Origin: Mycoplasma enhydrae
GTDB taxonomy: Bacteria; Bacillota_I; Bacilli_A; Mycoplasmatales; Metamycoplasmataceae
Reading direction: 5' to 3'
DNA length: 64,000 bases
Assembly: GCF_017116825.1 (NCBI RefSeq)
Contig: NZ_JAFIRD010000005.1
Location: 1 to 64,000, forward strand
The notes beneath the pieces were generated by a model. It was given only the letters and a program-made list of their open reading frames with translations. It did not search any database and was not told the origin of the DNA. Position numbers and translations under genes: made by a program. Of the stretch, positions 48,884 to 60,290 are shown piece after piece (positions within the stretch are counted from its first letter, which is position 1; each line of letters starts with the position of its first letter).

Positions 48884-51010
48884 TTAATTAATTCCTAAAA
48901 CAAATAATGTTATACCTGATGCTAATAGAGCAAGCGATATAGCTAAAATTACTATATAAATTATTAATACTTTACGTTTTTTATTTGTTTTTAATTTTGC
49001 TAGCATTGATATTAATGAGATTAAGGTACTTAGTGCTCCTATAGCCATTAATACTGAACCTAATATTTTTCTTAAGTTACTTTGAGCAAAATTACTATCT
49101 TTAATTACTTTGTTAGCTGCAGCGTTTGCATCAAGAAATTTTTTGTTTTCTTTTTTGTCTGTATCATCAGCTTTTTTAATTGTTGCAAGATCTCTTAACA
49201 CATTAAATTCGTGTTTGATTTCTTTAACTAAACTTAAATATCTGTTATATCAAGCATCTACACTAATTGGGTTTTTTTCAACTGATTCACCTCTAAGTTT
49301 TAGTAAATCTCTTTTAACTTTTTCAAATAAGTTTTCTAGTGTTCTTGATTTAAGTTTATTTGATTTGAAATTATTTTCAATAATCGCTCTATTTTTAAAT
49401 ATTGAATCTTTGAATTGGTCTAAAACTTTTTCATAAGCTTTAGTAACTGAATCTCAGTAACGGTGTGATTCTTCAACTTTTTTGTCACCCACTTTGTAAT
49501 TTAGATTTACAACAGAGTTAAGCAAGCTTAATATAAATAAATCTTTTATGTTATCTTTTGCTTTTTGAATAACGCTGTCAGTTGAAGCACTATTCAATTC
49601 TGCTCTTAGATTTTTACGATCTAATTGTCAAGTGTTTCTAAAATCTACACCTTCTTTGTCAGAATTAATTAATTTACCAGCAATTTCAACCATTGTAAAT
49701 ACTGTTTCTTGAAGGTTGTCATTACCTAAATGGTCATAATCAATTTTTTCATCTAAATCTAATGAAACAAAGAACTTTTTAAATACTCTTTGAATTTCTT
49801 CGATTTGGTTTTCTAAAATCAGTCTATCTTTTACATAATCATCCGCTGAATTTAGTTCTACAATTGTGTTATAAAATCTTTTTTTCTTAGTTTTAACACT
49901 ATCAGAAATTTTGATTTTAGCACTTAGTGCTCCGGAACTGTCTTTTAATTCCTCAATTTCATATATGTATCGAGTATTAACAGGGTTATTAAATATAAAT
50001 AATTTATTTGCATCTGCTAATTTACCCTCTGATTTTAATTTATTAAATTGCGCAATTAATTCAGCTACACTAAGTTTTAAGTTCGCTGATCTTACTAATG
50101 GAGCCAATGGTGGCAATGCGTCAATATCATCTCTTTCAATAGGTTTTGGTTTATCGCCAGGAACTAAAGGAATATGTTCTGGTTTTTCAGGATCTTCATC
50201 TTCCTCTTGAACAAATTCTGTTTCTTTACTGTGTGTTATATCAAATTCATTAAATCTTGGAGTTAATGTTTTTTTGAAATGATCTTCTCAAGTAGTGAAA
50301 CCTTCAGGTAATTTTCATTCAGCTTTAATTTCGGTTTCAATTTTTTGAGTTGCAGGATTTCATTTAAGTGAAATTTTTCATTCATACTTAGGTACATCAG
50401 CCTGTTGATAAATCATATTATTAAAATTTTCAACTAAACTATCGGTATATTTTTTTAATGAAAGATTAAATTCTGCTTCTGTTAAAGTGTTTTTAATTAC
50501 TTTAATTTTTTCGATTTGGACTTTATCATCATGTTTTTTAAGTTCGGCTTCATAAGCAGCAAGTCTACTTACACCGATCTTAACGTTTTCATACACTCTA
50601 CCTTTATAAGTCAGTTTAATAACTTGTAAATCTTTATCTTGTGAAATTACAAATGGCAATTCGGTGTGAACCCCATATTTTGAAGGATTAGTTATAATGT
50701 CATTTTTATTAGTTTTATAGAAGTTTGTAATTTTTTCAAAATAGAAATATCTGGCTTGAACTTCACTAGCATTACTTGGGTCAAGTGTCGCTAAAGCTTT
50801 TTTAGCTTCTTCAAGTTTGGTTTCTAAAAATTTAATCGCATTTTCTACAGCTTTCTCAACCGCTTTCTTTGTTTCTTCTTTAGCTTTAGCTAAGTAAGTG
50901 TCAAATTTTGGGTCAACTTCTTTTGGTTTAGCACTAACTAATGAAATTGTTGGCGCAATAATAACTGAAGCACTTGAAAGTGATAAAAATAATTTTAGTT
51001 TTTTAGACAT
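48884..51010 (-). CDS. F1-like ATPase-associated surface subunit (MSC_0620 family)
   Basis: A 708-residue protein. N-terminal signal sequence (LKLFLSLSSASVIIAPTISL then VSAKPKEVDP) and no lipobox Cys, a large middle part, and two C-terminal helices (LRKILGSVLMAIGALSTLIS and VLIIYIVILAISLALLASGI) joined by a Lys-rich loop. It is thus predicted to be exported and anchored at its C terminus. It lies between the epsilon-like and alpha-like genes. Start at the ATG 51010 overlaps the preceding stop; GGGAG upstream supports it. Four or more TGA Trp codons. No domain recognised; the operon position fits MSC_0620. Confidence 0.8.
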
Positions 51011-51486
51011 TATCTTCACTCCCTTTCTGCTTTTTGTAATTTAAGTAAAACAATCATTTTTTGTGCATATTGTTCTTTTTTTAGTTTATTTAATCAAGCA
51101 AATTGATTAAAGTCCAGTCCAAAGTTTTGTTTTGCACCAAAATATTCAATTTCTTTAGTAACAGCTTTAAGAATTTCAGCAGATTTTGGTTTTTTAACAT
51201 CCATAGTTACATAACGATTGAATTTTGAAAATGTATTAATTTCAATTTTATCTTCATCAACAAAAATACTTGCGTTGGTTAAAAACATAAATCAAGTTTC
51301 GTCATTAACCAAATCAACAATTTTAATAATAGTGTTAGGATAACTAGCTATTGATTCATTATCAATTAATTCTCATAAGTTTTCGCTATTCAAATTAATG
51401 TAAATTAAGCCCTTTTTTAAAATAAACGGTTTATCAGCTAAAAAGTTAATTTGAATATCGAAGCTTTTTTCACTATATTTGCTCAT
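51010..51486 (-). CDS. F1-like ATPase epsilon-type subunit (MSC_0621 family)
   Basis: A 158-residue protein. The first 90 residues are strand-rich (KSFDIQINFLADKP, GLIYINLNSENLWEL) like the beta-sandwich of F1 epsilon, and the end is helical. TGA is read as Trp near residues 66, 131 and 157. The ATG at 51486 overlaps the end of the gamma-like gene and the stop overlaps the next start. Identification rests mainly on operon position and size. Confidence 0.7.
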
Positions 51487-52408
51487 CACTGTCTCCTATA
51501 TCATCTAAATCTGTTGACATTTTTCTTGTTAACATAACAATTTCTTCAATTTGATTTTCTTGTTTTATTAATCTTAATTTTTTCTTTAGCTTTGTAATTG
51601 AGTCATCTAATTTGTTGATTGATTTATTTGCTATTACTAAACCTGTTTTAGCATTATAAAACGAAGATTCAATTATTAATGAGTGAATTGAGTTTTCTAA
51701 AAATATGTTAATTTGAGCATCGATAAATTCTTCAATGTTAGGATAAATCTTAAACTTAGTTAAATCTACCACGTTTTTAGATTCATCAATATTTGCTAAT
51801 CTTGTTAAATTAAATTGTTGAATTGGAAGAATTTGAAATGGTTCGTTGTAACTCTTATTAGTATTAATTACAAAAAATACTTTTGTGTAATTAGATTCTA
51901 CATATAAAGCTCTAATAACTTGAACTAGTTTAGAAGCAAATTTTAAATTTGCATCTTCGTTTTTAAATCCGAACAAAATATTAAATTTATTTTTCTTACA
52001 GAATTCTGCGGCTTGTTCACCGATAGTAATAAAGTCCACTTTAATTTTGTTTGTCATTTCTAGAATTTTTTCTTCATATCTAGAATATGAGTCTGTTGAA
52101 TATTTTTGTTCTTCAGTTAAATAAATCCAGATTTGTCTTTCTTTATTAAAAGGTTTTACTTTACGTTTTTTAGTGTGGATGTTTCCGTCTAAAAATTTAA
52201 GTTCCGATCCAATAACAGAATCGTTTAAATCATATTTTTGGTTTAAAGAAGTAATAAGCTTCTTGTTTAACACTGCATCATTAATATAGAAACGTAATTG
52301 CTTTGTCATTTTCATAATTGAAATCAAAAGCACACTTCGGTCATTATTAACTTTCATTCTAATATGTTTAAGGTTAGATAGTTTTTTTTCTAAAGTTTTT
52401 AAATACAT
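51473..52408 (-). CDS. F1-like ATPase gamma-type subunit (MSC_0622 family)
   Basis: A 311-residue protein with the gamma rotor layout. It has an N-terminal coiled-coil helix (LEKKLSNLKHIRMKVNNDRS, echoing the 'L...I..I.S' start of AtpG), a middle domain with KVDFITIGEQAAEFCKKN, the matching strand of the gamma Rossmann-like fold, and a C-terminal helix. Ends in TAG at 51473-51475, overlapping the epsilon-like ATG. It would form the central shaft of an F1-like motor. Confidence 0.78.
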   Translation of the reverse strand: MYLKTLEKKLSNLKHIRMKVNNDRSVLLISIMKMTKQLRFYINDAVLNKKLITSLNQKYDLNDSVIGSELKFLDGNIHTKKRKVKPFNKERQIWIYLTEEQKYSTDSYSRYEEKILEMTNKIKVDFITIGEQAAEFCKKNKFNILFGFKNEDANLKFASKLVQVIRALYVESNYTKVFFVINTNKSYNEPFQILPIQQFNLTRLANIDESKNVVDLTKFKIYPNIEEFIDAQINIFLENSIHSLIIESSFYNAKTGLVIANKSINKLDDSITKLKKKLRLIKQENQIEEIVMLTRKMSTDLDDIGDSDEQI

Positions 52409-52422
52409 AAAATACCTCGCTT

Positions 52423-52926
52423 TTATTTAGTCTCTGTTAATGGAACAACAATATTTTCGCTAAATAAAAGTTTAATTTCATTTGTATTAGGCGAAATGTA
52501 AATTAATATTTCAGGAATTATTTCAACATAGTGTCCAGCGTTTAATGCTTTAGCAATTTCTTCATTTAAATCTAATAAGAATTGATTATATGTATCACTC
52601 TTAGTTGAGTCTTTAAAATTAACTGCTTCAGTATTTGATGATTCAACATTTGAAATCATAGGTACCATAACAGTTTGACTAAACTTAAGATTTAAATTGA
52701 AAGTCACAACAAATTTTTCAAAAACGATGTCATATTTTTTATTCATTGCTTCATTTAATAAATCTAAAAATCTTAAATATAGTTCACTTTGGAAACCTAA
52801 ATTGTTTTTAAATAATGCTGAAGTAACTAATTGGTTATATGTTGTTAAATTTTCTTTTGTTTTAGCTTCCTTATATTCTGCATAAACATCAAATAATTCT
52901 TGACTTATTTTTTTATTCTTTTTCAT
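52423..52926 (-). CDS. F1-like ATPase-associated protein (MSC_0623 / DUF2714 family)
   Basis: A 167-residue protein with no membrane segment or signal. It has an N-terminal helical part (MKKNKKISQELFDVYAEYKE) and later strands (AGHYVEIIPEILIYISPNTN). It contains no Trp. The ATG at 52926 overlaps the upstream membrane gene by 14 bases. Assignment is by position and size in a conserved operon. Confidence 0.72.
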   Translation of the reverse strand: MKKNKKISQELFDVYAEYKEAKTKENLTTYNQLVTSALFKNNLGFQSELYLRFLDLLNEAMNKKYDIVFEKFVVTFNLNLKFSQTVMVPMISNVESSNTEAVNFKDSTKSDTYNQFLLDLNEEIAKALNAGHYVEIIPEILIYISPNTNEIKLLFSENIVVPLTETK

Positions 52927-54424
52927 CTATGATCACCCCCTCTTCAATTTCAGAAAATCTCATGTTCTTTTTAACCTTATTTTTAAAGAATGTAATTTTA
53001 TTAGCAACTAGCAATAGTCAAATTGTTGAACCTAATAGAAATAGAATTCATACTACTGAAGCTATTAATGTAAAGAACTGTGTAAATTCTAAACTTGAAT
53101 TTATAATTTGGAAAGTCTTATTATTGTTTGCTAGCATAATGTGGTTTATATTGAAAACTACAATTGCTAAAACAATAACAATAATGCCAAACTTTAGAAA
53201 ACTTGAAAGTACTAAGTTGTAGTTTAAAGTTTTAAAGAAATATGAAGCAATAATTACAAATGATGATACCGATACAAAGAATAGATTTATTAAATTAACA
53301 AAATCATTATTCTTGCTCATAGTTGTCACTAATAATAAAGAACCTCATAATATTGCTTGTGCAAAAGTTAGATTTACAGTGTTAATAATATGACTATTAG
53401 ATTTTAGACGATTTAAAAATTGGAATAGCATATATAAAGTAACTATAATTGTTGCAAATAGAATTTCAAATAAGTAATAGTAGTTATTTAAACTTTTACC
53501 TAAAACTGAAGTGTTATCTATTTTGATAGTTAGTATTCTTATTGTTCAAGCAATAATAGCTACAAAGATTGTAATTGTAAATAAGATTGAGCTCTTAAAG
53601 TATTCTTGTTTATTTTGCTTAAATGCCAAGAATGAAATTGTATTTGAGTTTGAACCAATAACAATTGATAAAACAAACAATACAAAGGCAAATATAATAA
53701 ACATCGAACCTGATTGTTCTCCATTTACTAATTGTCTTATAAAGTTATAAAATGCATTGTTAACAAATAACATCTCATTGGTTGCAGTTTTTGAATTTGC
53801 ACTTCAAACTCACATTAAAATTCCAATAATTACAACTGCAATTAATAAAAACTGTGATACTAAACCAACAATTAGTGAAATTTTGTTGTTATGTGAATTT
53901 GGATCTGTTTTTTTCTTCAATTTGTAGTTAAAAATAGAATAAGCTAAATTTAGTACAAATAGTGGTATTAAAATGAAAAATAAATATGCAATTCTACTTG
54001 GTTCAGAACTATAAAAGGTAAATAATAGTATGAAAGCAGTAATTGACATTACTAAGTAGCTAGTAAATCATGGTCAATACTTTTTAATTGCTTCCTTTTG
54101 AAAGTATATATTTACATAGTTCCTTCAAATTGCATATATAAATACAAAAGTTAATATGCCAAAGCGCAGCAAAATCAACACATTTCGTTGTTTGTTTTCC
54201 GCACTATCAAATCTTAAGAAATCTAAAACAGTTCAATCACTGAACATTTTTCTAGCAAAAAAGGTTTCCTGGATAAACATTAGAACCATCAATAAACCAA
54301 CTACCAACAATGATAGTAAAATTCATTTATAAATTCTAACGGTCAAGTTATTTTTTCGACCAAGAAAAAAAGGATTGTAATCATTAAAGATTCTAGTCTT
54401 GCTTACATCCGCACTGGATTTCAT
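52913..54424 (-). CDS. F1-like ATPase-associated polytopic membrane protein (MSC_0624 family)
   Basis: A 503-residue protein with about twelve hydrophobic segments spread along its length, for example IYKWILLSLLVVGLLMVLMF near the N terminus and the segment around residues 150-200. It is the first gene of the operon, after an AAGGAG site. It is not an F0 a or c subunit by sequence, yet is the only strongly membrane-embedded protein of the operon besides the C-terminally anchored 708-residue protein, so it is the best candidate for the membrane element the F1-like head works on. Many TGA Trp codons. Confidence 0.75.
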
Positions 54425-54923
54425 TTTTTCTCCTTAATTTCAAAATATTTTTTTTAAAAAGTTTTATTTTTTTAATTACGTAAATTTTAATGAAAATAAT
54501 ATTTTATTGTATTTTTTTAGACAATTTAGAACAGTTTTTTAATAAAAAGGGTACAAAAACGGGCATTTATTTAAAAAAATAAAAAATTTTAGCATTTTAA
54601 TTAAATTAATTTTCTTCAATCCAAATGAATATATTCAGATTAAAAACATAATTATAAAACACGAAATTATACCAAAAAAGAAGAATAAAGTTTATGAAAT
54701 AAAACTTGTTGTTTATTAATTATAAAGTCGCTCATTGCTTATAAAAATGAAAACAAAAAAGCAGTTTTTTTGTGTATAATAATTTAGCCAAAAATGAAAA
54801 CAAAAATTTCATTTGCCAAATTGTTTCAATTAAGTAACAATTTTGGCTTTTTTTTATTCCCAATATATAATTTTTGCTATAAAAACAAAGATTAAATTTA
54901 TATAGGAGAAAGAAATAAAAAAT
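54425..54923. other. 499-base intergenic region between divergent operons
   Basis: AT-rich, without a credible open frame. It must hold the minus-strand promoter of the ATPase operon and the plus-strand promoter(s) of the p37 operon. A TATAAT at 54775-54780 is followed by two hairpins and a T run (54787-54855), then a second TATAAT at 54865-54870 closer to the p37 gene. Confidence 0.7.
54787..54855 (+). terminator. attenuator-like leader hairpins upstream of p37 operon
   Basis: Just after a -10-like TATAAT come a small hairpin (AAATGAAA with TTTCATTT) and a terminator hairpin, GCCAAATTGTT (54815-54825) with AACAATTTTGGC (54836-54847), then eight Ts. The opening AGCCAAAA can also pair with TTTTGGCT, so the region can take alternative folds. 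It may be an attenuator, an unrecognised riboswitch or a short stand-alone transcript. Confidence 0.55.
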
Positions 54924-56237
54924 ATGAAATTATCAAATAAAAAGAGATTTTTAATCCCTACTATTCTAACAGCAGCTATTGCACCTATTCCATTAGGACT
55001 AATTGCAGCTAAATGTGGAACAGTTTCAATTGAAACACAAAAAACTGCTGGATATGCAGACCAAATGCTAAAATTGGCTAATAAAACCATCACAGTAGCA
55101 GGAGCATGATCAGATGCTAGATTTTACGCTAAAGATAAAGCTGATGACCTAGTAGTTATCGGAGCTACACAATATATTTCAAATGACGGTATTCAAGTAA
55201 GACATGACCTTAAAAAAGGTGATATTTCAGCTTTACAAGCACTATTTTCAGAAACAGTTGCTAAAGCCGCCAAAGAAGCCAAGGATTTAACAGATGCTAA
55301 AGCAACAGAACCAGGAGAATTAACATATAAAGATTCAAAAGGAAAAATTCAAAGTATTTTTAAAATTTATAATCACGATGCATATAGTGTTGTTGATGAA
55401 AATGCTGAAATTGCATTTGATATTAATGGTAATAAAAAGAAAGCTTATAAAACTAAACCAACTGGTGCTAGTGAATACATTCAATATGATGCAACCACCA
55501 AAACTCACACACAAGTAAAAGATTCAAAAACATTAAAAGTGTTATTCATACCTTCTTCAGATGCTACATTAGTACAAAACGCTACTGAAAAACTTTCAAA
55601 ATATTTTAAAGATACAAAAAAATTAAGTAATATTGACATTTCAGTTTCAACGTCTTATAATGCTGCTGCAGCAGCCTTGAAAGCATCTTCAACTGACGTT
55701 GCTTTCTTACCTGTTGATACATGAGCAAGAGAATCAGGAGATTCAATGTTTATTTTACAGGCAGGTCGTGATGTACAAATAATTGACCCATATAGTTCAA
55801 TTGCTAATCCTTCATCTCCAAAATTCACTGATGAAAAATTATTAGTTGAAGCTATGAATCAATACAAAATTTTTAATAATAATTCATTATATATTAATAA
55901 AGACGGTACAAAAAACCCAAGTAAAATAGCAAAAGGATATCCAAAAGAACTTAAAGATGTTATTGATGCAATTGCCCAAGAAGCAAAAACCAAAAATGTA
56001 GATTTACCAAAAGTTGGTTTCTATCGTTCATATATTTATGCTCGTAAGGATTCTGAGATCTACAAAATTGTAACCAAAGCTTTAAAAGAACAAGGTTCAG
56101 ATTGAAAATTAGAATGAAATGATGTAGCAAAACATATTATATATGGATATACATCAACAACATCAGCTGCTTCATTTACCTACCCAGAACAATGATTTAA
56201 AAAACACTTTAAGGGCTTTAAGAGTTTCCTTAAATAA
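54924..56237 (+). CDS. p37/Cypl-like ABC transporter substrate-binding lipoprotein
   Basis: A 437-residue binding protein of the PhnD/p37 kind. The hydrophobic signal ends GLIAAKC with Cys31; the Lys at -1 is atypical for a lipobox, yet no other Cys fits. The fold is seen as two strands-and-helices lobes with DVAFLPVDTWARESGD and VGFYRSYIYARKDSEIYKIV. P37 of M. hyorhinis (Cypl) binds thiamine pyrophosphate; the same ligand is possible but not shown here. An AGGAGAAAG site precedes the ATG. Genes for ATPase and fused permease follow, as in the p37-p29-p69 operon. Confidence 0.85.
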
Positions 56238-56260
56238 TTAACTAAATTTTGGTTATAAAA

Positions 56261-57199
56261 ATGAAATCCAAAAATTTAGACAAAATTGATTTAAACAAAG
56301 ATTGAGACATAGTCTGACAAAACGCTTCAAAAGTTTACCCAAATGGAACAAAAGGATTGACGGAAGTCAATCTTTCTATTAAACAAGGGGAGTTTGTTGC
56401 GATAATTGGACTATCTGGAGCTGGTAAAACAACATTAATTAAAACAGTTAATAAGATAAGCGGCATTACCTCAGGCACACTGAAAGTGGGACCATATGAG
56501 GTTAATAATTTAAAAGGCGCTGAACTAAGAAAATTTAGAACAAAAGTTGGAATGATTTTTCAAAACTATAATTTAGTTGAAAATATTACAGTTTTGCAAA
56601 ATGTACTTTCCGCTAGACTTCCACAAATGAATAAATTCAGAGCTCTTTTTGGCATCTATAGTAAAAGTGATATTGATTTGGCATATCAATCACTTGCCAA
56701 AGTGAACATTTTAGAAAATGCTTATGATTTAGCCAAGGATCTAAGTGGTGGGCAAATGCAACGTGTGGCGCTAGCTAGAACTCTAGCTCAAAAACCTAAA
56801 ATTATTTTAGCTGATGAACCTGTAGGTGCTTTGGACCCTATTATGGCTAAAAGCGTTATGGATGGTTTTTTATTAGCTAATCAAATGGAAAAAATTACTA
56901 TCGTTGCTAACTTACACCACGTAGACTTAGCCTTGCAATATGCCGATAGAATTGTTGGTGTTAAAAAAGGTCGTATCATTTTTAATGATACTTGAGATAA
57001 GGTTGACCTAGATAAACTTAAAGAAATTTATGGTGAAAAACTAGAACAATTCGATGAAGAACAATTCAAAGAAAACCGTCGTAAAAGACAAATAATTCAA
57101 AATGAAATAATTGAAAAAATTCAAAAAATGAAAGAATTAAATGAACAATCAAAAAGTGAAGAAAGCTCAAACCAAAAGCGAAAAAAATCTAAAAAATAA
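56261..57199 (+). CDS. p29/PhnC-like ABC transporter ATPase
   Basis: A 312-residue ATPase. Walker A is GLSGAGKTT, Q loop MIFQNYNLVENITV, signature LSGGQMQRVALAR, Walker B KIILADEPVGALDP and His switch ANLHHVDLALQYA, all in PhnC wording. The C-terminal 60 residues are a Lys/Glu-rich tail absent from E. coli PhnC. The last 59 bases overlap the permease gene in another frame. Confidence 0.93.
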
Positions 57200-59336
57200 A
57201 ATTAATTTTGAATCTTTTATTAATTATTTCAATCCAAAATTTACTGATATTGATAATCAAAAAGTTACTAAAAAGTTTCCATGAGATAAGATTATTGGTT
57301 CTATTGTAATTTTTGCACTTATTATTGGTGTAATAATTTTTACTAGACCTGATTTTCAAAATTGAACTAAATTTTGAAAACAAATAGCACACTTTTTTGA
57401 TTTAAATAAAACCATTTCTATAGGAGCATCTACTTTTACTCCTCAAGAAACTTTTATTCGAAGTTTAGAATATCTCTGAACTACAATTTCCTATTCCGTA
57501 CTGGGCACAATTCTTGGTATTCTTTTTTCGGTGCCTCTAGCACTTTTAAGTTCTAAGAATTTTATTAAGAATAAATTAGTATATTATCCTTTCAGAGCAA
57601 TAATGTCAATAATTAGAGCTATACCTCCAATTGTTTTTGCTTTTATATTCTTTTTCTTATTTTCAAAAGGTATTGCTGCAACTATATCAATTTCGATATT
57701 TGTATGCTCAATAATGACTAAATGATTATATGAGGATCTCGATACATATGACACTAGTGCTTATCAAGGTGCGCAAGCTATTGGAAATACAAAAACATTA
57801 GCTTTTAAAAATGCTATTTATCCATATTTAATAAAAAGAATTGTTTCTTATGGATTTTATTCATTTGAAATGGTAGTTAGATTTGCTGCAATTTTATCAA
57901 TTGTTGGAATTTCGACAATAGGTCAATTACTAAGTGACCAATATGCAACTGAAGCCAATTTTTCTCACATGTCCATAGCACTGTGAACATTAATTGCTTT
58001 AATGATTCTTATCGAAACACTTAATTTCTTAATTAAAAAATATATTTTAGAATATTCACAAAAACACCCTAAAATTGATGACAAATTGCCATATAAAGAA
58101 CAACTAAAGCAACTTAAAGAACAAAAATCAAAAATGTATATATTTAAAATATTCATTATTATTTTTGTAGTAAGTTTAGTTATTGCTTCTTTAACACAGA
58201 TTGAATGAGAGGTAGGAAACTCTGTAAAAATATCACAATTTAAGCAAGGTTTTCCAAAATTATTTAAACCTGAATGAAGTTTATTCCAAGGCGCTTGAAA
58301 GGGCTCTAAAACAGGTGTATTTCCTCTAGGTTTTGAAGCTTTAATGGTGGCTTTTGCTTCTTCATTAATAGGTTTAATATTTGCTTTCTTTATCGGTATA
58401 TTGGCTGCTAAAAATATAACCAAATATTTTTCATATATATTTAAACTAGTAATTATTGTAATACGAGCAATTCCGGCATTTACATTTGCCTTATTATTTA
58501 TAATCTTATCTAAAGATTCTAAGCTATTTGCCGGGGTTTTAGCTCTAGGAATTCATTCAATTGGAATGTTAGGTAAATTAATAATGGAATCAACTGAAAA
58601 AATTCCTAATAAGGTATTTCAATCACTTGATTCTCTTGGTGCTACATGATTTCAAAAAGTTAAATTTATCGTACTTAAATCTATAATGCCACAAGCACTT
58701 TCAAACTTCATGTATCGTGTTGAAATTAACTTTAAAAGTACAGTTGTTATCGGAGCAGTAGGAGCTAGTGATTTTGGATTCCAAATTAACACATTCTCAA
58801 ATGACCCAAATAATTGAAATTTATTATCTTCATATTTAATTTTTAGTATTGTAGTTTTATTAATTATTGAACAAATATCAAATATTATTCGATCAAAATT
58901 AATGACTGGTTACTTCTTTAGTCAAGATGTTTGATTTAAGAAGATTATTAAAAGAAGAATGTTTACTAAAGCACTAGCTGTAAGTCAAATTATTAATGAA
59001 AACTTTACCTATGAAGTTAGAAATGCTAAATACATTTTAGCCAAACATAATTACCACAAGCTATTTCTTTTAAATTACTTTGAACAAAACAAACAAATTC
59101 CAACAGATGAGATTTATCAATCTTTAAAAAATAATAAAAAAACTTATTTGCAAATGTATAAAGATTTAGTTCGTCAAATTAGCAAAGAAATAAATGAAAT
59201 TTATTGGAAGACATATAAACTAACTAAATCTAATTTAGTAAATACCAAAAATCTTATTATCAAACACAAAGAGGCATCTAAATCAGCAAGAATGGCAATT
59301 GATAATTACTTCGAAAGAAAGTCAGTAGCAATATAA
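57141..59336 (+). CDS. p69/PhnE-like fused double permease
   Basis: A 731-residue permease with two PhnE-type domains in one chain. The first has SIIRAIPPIVFAFIFFFLFS and the coupling segment AYQGAQAIGNTKTLAFKNAI. The second has VIIVIRAIPAFTFALLFIIL and NKVFQSLDSLGATWFQKVKF. The domains are joined by a charged helical linker around residues 300-340, and a 130-residue helical C-terminal tail follows. One chain thus supplies both membrane halves of the importer. The start at 57141 lies within the end of the ATPase gene. Many TGA Trp codons. Confidence 0.92.
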
Positions 59337-60251
59337 ATGAACTTAAAAGATAAATTTACAAAATTTTGAGAATACATTAATAGCCATAATAAAATAACTC
59401 TTTGTACTCATGTAGAACCAGATGGTGATACATTAGGTTCAGCAATAGCACTAAAACATTTAATTGAATTAAATGCCGATAATAAAGAAGTTAAAATTTC
59501 TGGTGGAGATTATCCTCGTAATTTATTATTTTTAATAGAAGATAAAATCGATTTAGTAGAAGATAGTTTTTTCAATAATTCCTTAAAAATAGTTGTAGAT
59601 ACTTCTACAAAATCTAGAATTTTTGATTCAAGAGTAAATACACAAGAAGCTTTAAAAATTGACCACCATCCATTTGAAGGAAAATGGTTGTTTGAAATCG
59701 GCGGAGATTATTGACCAGCTACTGGACAATTAATAGTTGATATGATAAAAGAACTTAATCTTAAAACTAATTCTAAAGTTTTAGAAGGTTTAGCAATAGC
59801 TATAATTACTGATACAGAATATTTTAAAGAAAGAAACATTGATTTTAAGACTTTTGAAAATATGGCGTTTTTATTAAAAAATGGCTTAAATTATGCTTCT
59901 TTAATTAAAAACATGCAACTAAACACTGAAGAAAATAACATAATTTTTAATTCTTTAAAAAATATCAATACAAAAGGAATTGTCTCTTATATTATTGTCG
60001 AAGATATAGTTTCAAATGATATTGTTAGACCATTAGTAGCTAAATTTGTTGATTTAGTTAATACTGAAGTTTCTCTTGCTTATTTAAAAAGAAAACAAGG
60101 TGATTATAGATGCGAGATACGTTCAAAAACAATATTTGATGTTTCTAAGATTGCCTCTTATTTTGGCGGCGGGGGTCATTTCAATTCTTCCGGTTTTATT
60201 CAAAAGGATATTAAAAATATTAACGAAGTTTTAAATAAAATAAATGAATAA
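59337..60251 (+). CDS. nrnA: DHH/DHHA1 phosphoesterase (NrnA-like nanoRNase / pAp phosphatase)
   Basis: A 304-residue DHH-family phosphoesterase. Metal-site motifs are THVEPDGDTLGSA, VVDTSTKSR, and KIDHHPFEGKW (the DHH triad). The C-terminal DHHA1 motif is YFGGGGHFNSSGF. NrnA proteins degrade 2-5 nt RNA and dephosphorylate pAp. Its ATG directly follows the permease stop codon. Three TGA Trp codons. Ends at a bidirectional terminator. Confidence 0.9.
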
Positions 60252-60252
60252 A

Positions 60253-60290
60253 AATTCGCATCAGCTTATAAACTGGTGCGATTATTTTTC
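60253..60290. terminator. bidirectional terminator between nrnA and HAD gene
   Basis: TCGCATCAG (60256-60264) and CTGGTGCGA (60273-60281) pair with one G-U, followed by TTATTTTTC. It lies between convergent genes. Confidence 0.85.

Noticed and set aside
45676-54424. MIB-MIP immunoglobulin-cleavage genes next to the F1-like ATPase
   Set aside because: No large DUF31-type or trypsin-like protease gene or MIB-like lipoprotein lies in the operon or its neighbours here.
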